This document shows, one piece after another, positions 58,831 through 64,000 of a stretch of 64,000 bases of DNA. The stretch comes from Diplocarpon mali (Eukaryota; Ascomycota; Leotiomycetes; Helotiales; Drepanopezizaceae), in NCBI GenBank assembly GCA_024741835.1, contig JAENRP010000026.1:1-64000 (forward strand), written 5' to 3'. The position numbers and the translations under genes were made by a program. How positions within the stretch are numbered: the stretch's first letter is position 1; each line of letters starts with the position of its first letter. Under the pieces are notes generated by a model that was not told where the DNA came from, did no database searches, and worked only from the letters and a program-made list of their open reading frames with translations.

Positions 58831-60087
58831 GGGGCTGTACTGGTTGATGGAGAGAAAATGGGGTGGTTCATACTGCCCGCCGCTCTGGATGTGAAAAAAG
58901 TTTTGACGTTGAGATTGACATGACCGATAGATAGAGATACATACCCTTAGAGACGACGATGAGATTCATAATCAGACACAAGGAACTTTCCAGTCCTTCC
59001 GCGAGGTGTCGTGCCGCATGTTGGCGGGGAAGTGGGAGAAAACAAATACCGGTTGAGTTAGTGGGCAGTTCTTGAGCCACGTGAAGTGTGCATGCACCCA
59101 AGATCATTATCACATGATCACTCACGTGAAAGTTGGATGGACGGGTACATCTTGTTCGCCAGCCGGAGGTTGGCTGCTGGGCTTCAAATCCTCCAGAAAG
59201 CTATACCCATGGCCTCCCAACGAGTTTCATTCCTCAAAGCTCGCAGGACGATATTCTGGCAGTGGCTGCCCGCAAATCGTCGCAGACTCAGGTGGGCGCT
59301 GAGGATTTCAGATACAACTTGCTTGCCATGATTAATTGCTCCCAATTCTCTCCGCGCCCGGTTGCTTTGCTGTCAGCCCCAAGCCTTGTCGGGCAGAAAC
59401 GCTTCAGAGGTCAACGGAGGAGGGAGGCAACCTTACCACCAGCAGAGTCTCCCATTGTCTTCGCGGTCGCGGAACAAAAGAACTCTCCCGAAGTAAGGAT
59501 CTCCTGCGGGATTCATTGTCAGCCCAATTTTATAATCGTCCTCGTCTTCACTTTCGCCTTCGCCTCCGCCCTCTCATCCTGGAATGCTTCACGATAATGT
59601 ATTCCAGATCTCTTCTCTTCTGATCTGGTTTCGTCAGTGGTCAGATGGAGTAGAGCTGTTCGTCGCCCACCACCGAGTCCCGGCGCTAGTCGCTTAGCGA
59701 GAGCATCCAAAGACAACCAAAGGCACAAACTTCTGTCCCCCCTCGCTCCCTCTCCTCCTCACGCGCCTCTCTCCAACGGTACCCGCCAATCTATTCCTAC
59801 CGGTGCAGTCAATCGCGCTCTTCTTTGTCTCCGTGTTTACTCTGTGGATTTCTTCGGATCTGCTCCCCGCAGTCGCCTTACCGCGTAATTCCACGAACAA
59901 GCATTTCCCCATCCTCCAGAGACACCGTCAAAACGAAAGCCTCTCGAACTTCGACAGCCTGCGTCTGCACCTCCCCCCCCCCCTCCACCCTCGCAGGCCC
60001 TCGAATTCCGCAGAGACGTACCGAACCACGCGACAAGAAGACGCCTACAGCAAATTGTACAGGAATCACCTGTGGCTTTCAGTAGTC
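58831..60087. promoter_or_regulatory. Intergenic region and 5' leader of eIF2A
   Basis: It holds the end of the MFS transcript and the promoter and leader of eIF2A. 59,971-59,983 is a run of C in a pyrimidine-rich leader, common before highly expressed fungal genes. The frame of eIF2A is open upstream as far as an ATG at 59,803. Other frames (59,133-59,597) show no domain. Confidence 0.5.
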
Positions 60088-62306
60088 ATGGCCGTTCCTA
60101 CGCAGTTTGCCTACCGAACACTGAAGGAGATTGGCGTTTTTGATGCCGCCCCGGTCTACAAGCCTTTGCCTGGTTTTCAGAAGCCGGAAGGCCCCTCACG
60201 CTGCTCCGTCTACTCGCCATGTGGCCGCTACTTCGCCTGGGCCTCGACCGCGGGCGTGACGGTTGTTGATGCCTCGGTTGGACACGTCATCACCTCGCTG
60301 CCCACCCCCAACGTGTACGAGCTCGGCTTCTCTCCGCGCGGCTCCTACATAATCACCTGGGAACGCCCCTCCAAGGATGAGAAGGGGGATGCGGTGAAGA
60401 ACCTCAAGATCTGGCACACGGTGGAGGAGGTGCCTGAGGGCGGCGAGAAGCAAGTTGTGGGGAGATTCGTGCAGAAGAATCAATCGGGCTGGAACCTGCA
60501 ATACACTTTCGATGAGCGCTATTGTGCCCGCGTGGTCACCAACGAAGTGCAGTTCTATGAGAGTGGTGACTTGGGCACTGTCTGGAACAAGCTACGTGCT
60601 GAGGGTGTGGCCGATTTTGCCGTGTCTCCTGGCAACAACCATTCCGTGGCTGTCTTCATTCCAGAGCGCAAGGTAGAGAAAGGATCGGAAGTTTCCCAGA
60701 CCTAGCTAACAATTCTTATCAGGGTCAACCTTCTACCGTCAAGGTCTTTAATGTTCCGCAATTCACCACCCCAATTTCGCAAAAGACATTCTTCAAAGGT
60801 GACAAGGTCCAACTCAAGTGGAACCAGCTTGGTACTACCTTGATTGTCCTGGCCCAAACTGAGGTGGACAAGACGGGCAAGAGCTACTATGGAGAGACTA
60901 CGCTATATGTGCTGAGCGCAAATGGTGGGTTTGACTCGAGAATCACTCTGGATAAGGAGGGTCCAATTCATGATGTGTCGTGGTCGCCAAACTCGAAAGA
61001 ATTTGGTGTGATCTACGGGTACATGCCAGCGAAGACCACGATTTTCAACCAGCGAGCCGTTGCTACGCACTCGTTCCTACTCGGTCCTCGGAACACCATC
61101 CTGTTCTCGCCAACTGGTCGGTTTGTTTTAGTTGCCGGGTTTGGAAATCTGGCCGGTCAGATGGATATCTATGATCTTGAAAAAGACTACAAGAAGATCT
61201 GTACGATCGAAGGTGGAAACCCTAGTGTTTGCGAGTGGAGCCCTGATAGCAGGTACATCATGACCGCTACAACGAGCCCCAGACTCCGTGTCGACAACGG
61301 TATTCGCTTGTGGCACGTTGGAGGTGGCATTATGTACAACCAGGATATGGTGGAGCTTTACAACGTTTCGTGGAGACCCCAAAATTCCGAGAGCTTCGCG
61401 GCCGGAGACCTGCTACACCCAGTTCCAACTCCCCATTCATCCGCATTGGCGTACTTGGGCACCGTCAAGACACCCTCGAAGCCAGCCGGTGCCTACCGAC
61501 CACCCGGAGCACGTGGGACCTCGACGCCATTACACTTCAAGCGTGAGGACGAGGGAGGAGCTGCACACATTGTCAGCAATGGCACATCATTGGTAAGCTC
61601 CAGCGGGTTCGGAAAGCAGAGACGACAGGTCCCGGGCGCCGAAATGGTTGATGTTTCCCTACCCCCCGGGGCTACCCCCGGCAACGGGGCTGTTCCTGGA
61701 GCTGCAGAGGGCGATGAGAACCTGTCCAAGGCAGCGTTGAAGAACAAGAAGAAGAGAGAAGCAAAGAAGGCCAAGGACGCGGAGGCCAAGGCGGCTGGTC
61801 TTGTGCCAGGGGATGGTCCACCAGCAAATCTCGAGAACCGAAGCCCAGAACGCCGGGAACGTCGTGACCGTCAACGTAGCCATTCCAAGGGTCATCAAGA
61901 GAGTAACGTCCGGACCCCATCTCAGCAACGTTACCGCAGTAACACCAACTACTCCAACTCGGGTAGACGGGATGGACCGCACGATGCCAGAGTACAGAAC
62001 GGCAACGGATACAACGCCAACGGTAATGGCTACAGCGGCGTCGCACCCGCGAACGCCAATGTCAACAACCTGTCGTTGAATCTCGCTGCTTCCCGAATCC
62101 AAGATGCGCCTGAGCTATCCATCACCTCACCCGGCGGAGGCAGCCCCAACGCCAAGAAGCTCCGCGGCCTACAGAAGAAAATCCGCGCCATCGAGGACCT
62201 GGAGATGCGTCTCGCGAGCGGCGAAAAACTGGAGGATACGCAGTTGAAAAAAATAGGCACCAAGTCCTCCGTTCAGCAGGAGCTGAGTGCTCTGGAAGTC
62301 GAATAA
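60088..62306 (+). CDS. Eukaryotic translation initiation factor 2A
   Basis: Two exons, 60,088-60,672 and 60,723-62,306, are separated by a 50-bp intron (GTAGAG, branch GCTAAC, acceptor CAG). The product is 722 residues. It is a beta-propeller protein: CSVYSPCGRYFAW near residue 35, SFLLGPRNTILFSPTGRFV near 310 and CEWSPDSRYIMTATTSPRL near 365 are hallmark blades of the eIF2A family. The C-terminal part is charged and low in complexity: KNKKKREAKKAKD near 535, then Asn/Gly-rich, then a conserved helical end (KLRGLQKKIRAIEDLEMRLASG) broken here as KLRGLQKKIRAIEDL plus EMRLASG. eIF2A is a cytosolic, ribosome-associated factor implicated in non-canonical initiator-tRNA delivery. I chose the ATG at 60,088 because MAVPTQFAYRTLKEIG fits the start of the conserved fold. 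Confidence 0.95.
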
Positions 62307-63020
62307 ACAGCGGTTGACTATTTTCCAAAATGCCTTGAACGTAGAACGCCGTGGCACTTGCAATGGACTTTAATAAATGTAAAGGGTTTATTTGGGTCGG
62401 AGGCAGTCTATTGGATGGATGATTCTGGCGTGCATCGTTCAGCAGGTCGGGTTTGACAAGGAAGAACATGGCACGGTTAACGGCCCTCCTGTCCGAGTGA
62501 TTCTCGATTACGGTGGAAATATCGCAGTGGTCTGATATATGGCTCTGTAAATCTCCACGGAATGAAGCGGAGCTCTAAACAAATGGAGAATTACACTACC
62601 AGCATTCCTTGCGAGGCGCGTCTCAGTGAATCAACCTGGGCGTCTGCGACCTCACGAGCTCGTTGATCCTTGAACGATTGGTTTCTGGCAACATTGCGTC
62701 TAACGAGAAATCTCCTATTTTCCATTCACGAGGTAGGTCCAATGCTTGCCCGTGGTGCGTTCGTAGTTTACAAACACACAGGCTCCTTCTGCGAGTGTCG
62801 GGCAAGCTGAACGAGGTACATCATCAGTCGCGGCGTACTTTTGGTATTGTATTATGTTGTATCAGGTCATATACCATGCATCCATTTTCATCGCAGGCTC
62901 AATCTACCAGGGTGCTTGGCAATCCCTAGCCGGGCAAGCCAACACGGGCAATGATGGAGATCAAAAGCGACATGCGTGCGAACTTCCTCGATCCCAAGCA
63001 CAGCCATGCTATCGATTCTT
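62307..63020. other. Intergenic region between convergent genes
   Basis: The 3' ends of eIF2A (plus) and the glycosyltransferase remnant (minus) face each other here. TTTAATAAATG near 62,369 is a plausible polyadenylation-type signal for eIF2A. I see no gene. Confidence 0.5.
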
Positions 63021-63542
63021 TCAGAGCTTGCTGATCTCTGCTGGAGATGTAGTCTTTTCCAGCTCAATCTCCCACTCGGAAGGGTCCTCATAGCGATCAC
63101 ACCATGTTTCTAGCCCGTACTCCCGGCAATTCATTCCGGCTAGATGTACCAAAAGATTCCCACTTCGCACCTGATCTGCTTGGAGCTCCTGACCCTTCAT
63201 GTCCTTGAAGGCGTTGAATCAGCGCTGAGGCACTTTGACCGTATGGTTTGCGTATTCAGGCGATTCGAGCAAAAGATCCATGGCCTGTTGATCTTGCCCT
63301 GGAAGCGGAGTATACGGATGATAGTCTCGGAACGACGTGATGCTACTAAAAAGCTCTTCGGCCTGTGAAGGAACGCGTACAAGGAATACCCCGCTGTCAA
63401 GGCCGTTGGAATCGTCCGTCACCAGAAGGTGTGGATTCTGTGACCCGGCAGGAGGAAGGGGAATCTCGAGAGGGAGATTATGATTCAGGAGTACTGTATC
63501 CAGATATCGGAGCCCGTCAAAGAGGGAAAGTTTGCCGTGCTT
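63021..63542 (-). pseudogene. Glycosyltransferase remnant (GT34, GMA12/MNN10-like), interrupted by TGA
   Basis: One minus-strand frame from 63,542 to the stop at 63,023-63,021 carries YLDTVLLNHNLPLEIPLPP, TDDSNGLDSGVFLVRV, GQDQQAMDLL, NHTVKVPQR and then, after an in-frame TGA at 63,221-63,219, FNAFKDMKG, GNLLVHLAGMNCREYG and a C terminus EISKL. The NGxxxGxFLxR, DQxAM and VHLAG motifs are those of Golgi galactosyl/mannosyltransferases of the GMA12/MNN10 type. A Trp codon (TGG) is expected at the TGA. The N-terminal half is not visible: a TAA at 63,545-63,543 closes the frame. Upstream exons may lie in 63,550-64,000 or be lost. It is most likely a pseudogene; a sequencing error at one base is the alternative. 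Confidence 0.6.
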
Positions 63543-64000
63543 TTACACCAACCCCTGTCAGCCGTGATCTCGAGGCTCGCCCAACCGGGAATACTGGCTA
63601 TGCTGTAAAGGCCTAACGAACAGGCGGCAGTGTTAGACCTCCTACCGTGATCTGGGACCTTGTCTCGATCCCGCTCTCGAACCCCGAATAACCTGCGGCG
63701 CGATGTGTGGATGAAGTAGGCTAGAAGAGCTGCACTCGTCGTTTCACGGTGCTCCTGTTGTATTCGTTCCCTCAAGCTTGCTTTGTTTTTCGCACCTTGA
63801 TGCTTACATTCTCTTAATACAAGTTAGGCTTTATCTAGCTGACATCAATCCAGTATATCTTTCTGCTAATTTGATTTGCAGATCCTTGCGCTTTCGGGTG
63901 CTGTTTTCTTGCTCGGTTTCGCTCGTGAACCACCATGATGAGAAGTGAGACGCATTTATCATTAAAAACACTTGTGCAGAGCCCGCGACAAAAGAGAAAA
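63543..64000. other. Right edge of the window, nothing resolved
   Basis: A 97-codon minus-strand frame (63,775-63,485) overlaps the glycosyltransferase frame and has no domain. Upstream exons of that gene could lie here, but I cannot place them. Confidence 0.4.

Noticed and set aside
61493..62102. Minus-strand frames of 98-147 codons inside eIF2A
   Set aside because: They are antisense to the low-complexity charged part of eIF2A; their composition is a mirror of it.

Overview
The window is nuclear DNA of a filamentous ascomycete (Pezizomycotina; I cannot fix the order). Two facts support this. The protein-coding genes on the right have short 45-117 bp GT-AG introns with CTGAC/CTAAC branch sites. 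The left 45 kb shows the signature of RIP (repeat-induced point mutation): CpA and TpG have been almost entirely converted to TpA, so reading frames are full of TAA and TAG.

Positions 1-45,441 are a gene-free, AT-rich retrotransposon island that can be unpicked as nested insertions. The outermost recognisable element, E (copia-type, minus strand, 1,172-45,441), was hit three times: by Ty3/gypsy element A (6,861-14,411, plus), by copia element C (15,497-35,840, plus) and by Ty3/gypsy element F (36,155-44,458, minus). C was hit by copia element D (19,941-34,708, minus). D was hit by gypsy element B (20,784-28,346, minus), a second copy of A. F contains a small solo LTR, G (37,875-38,072), which has escaped RIP. 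Elements A, B, C, D, F and G each have an exact 5-bp target-site duplication; E does not. All the pol genes are dead, and in several the catalytic aspartates of reverse transcriptase have become asparagine by G-to-A change. Positions 1-1,171 hold further RIP-altered repeat DNA with a tandem repeat whose unit also occurs inside element C.

At 45,441 composition switches abruptly to ordinary host DNA. 45,442-48,961 is gene-poor. A five-exon gene for a small secreted cysteine-rich protein (48,962-about 49,612, plus) is the first gene after the island. About 3.6 kb with nothing recognised follows. Then come a WD40 nucleoporin-like gene (Nup37-like, 53,248-55,161, minus), a five-exon MFS drug/H+ antiporter-like transporter (56,748-58,830, plus), translation initiation factor eIF2A (60,088-62,306, plus) and a damaged glycosyltransferase gene (63,021-63,542, minus) interrupted by an in-frame TGA.

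The most interesting points are: the fully resolved nesting; accessory reading frames antisense to pol in three different retrotransposon families; a coding-phase tandem repeat shared between the left flank and element C; the un-RIPed solo LTR; and the effector-like gene next to the island.
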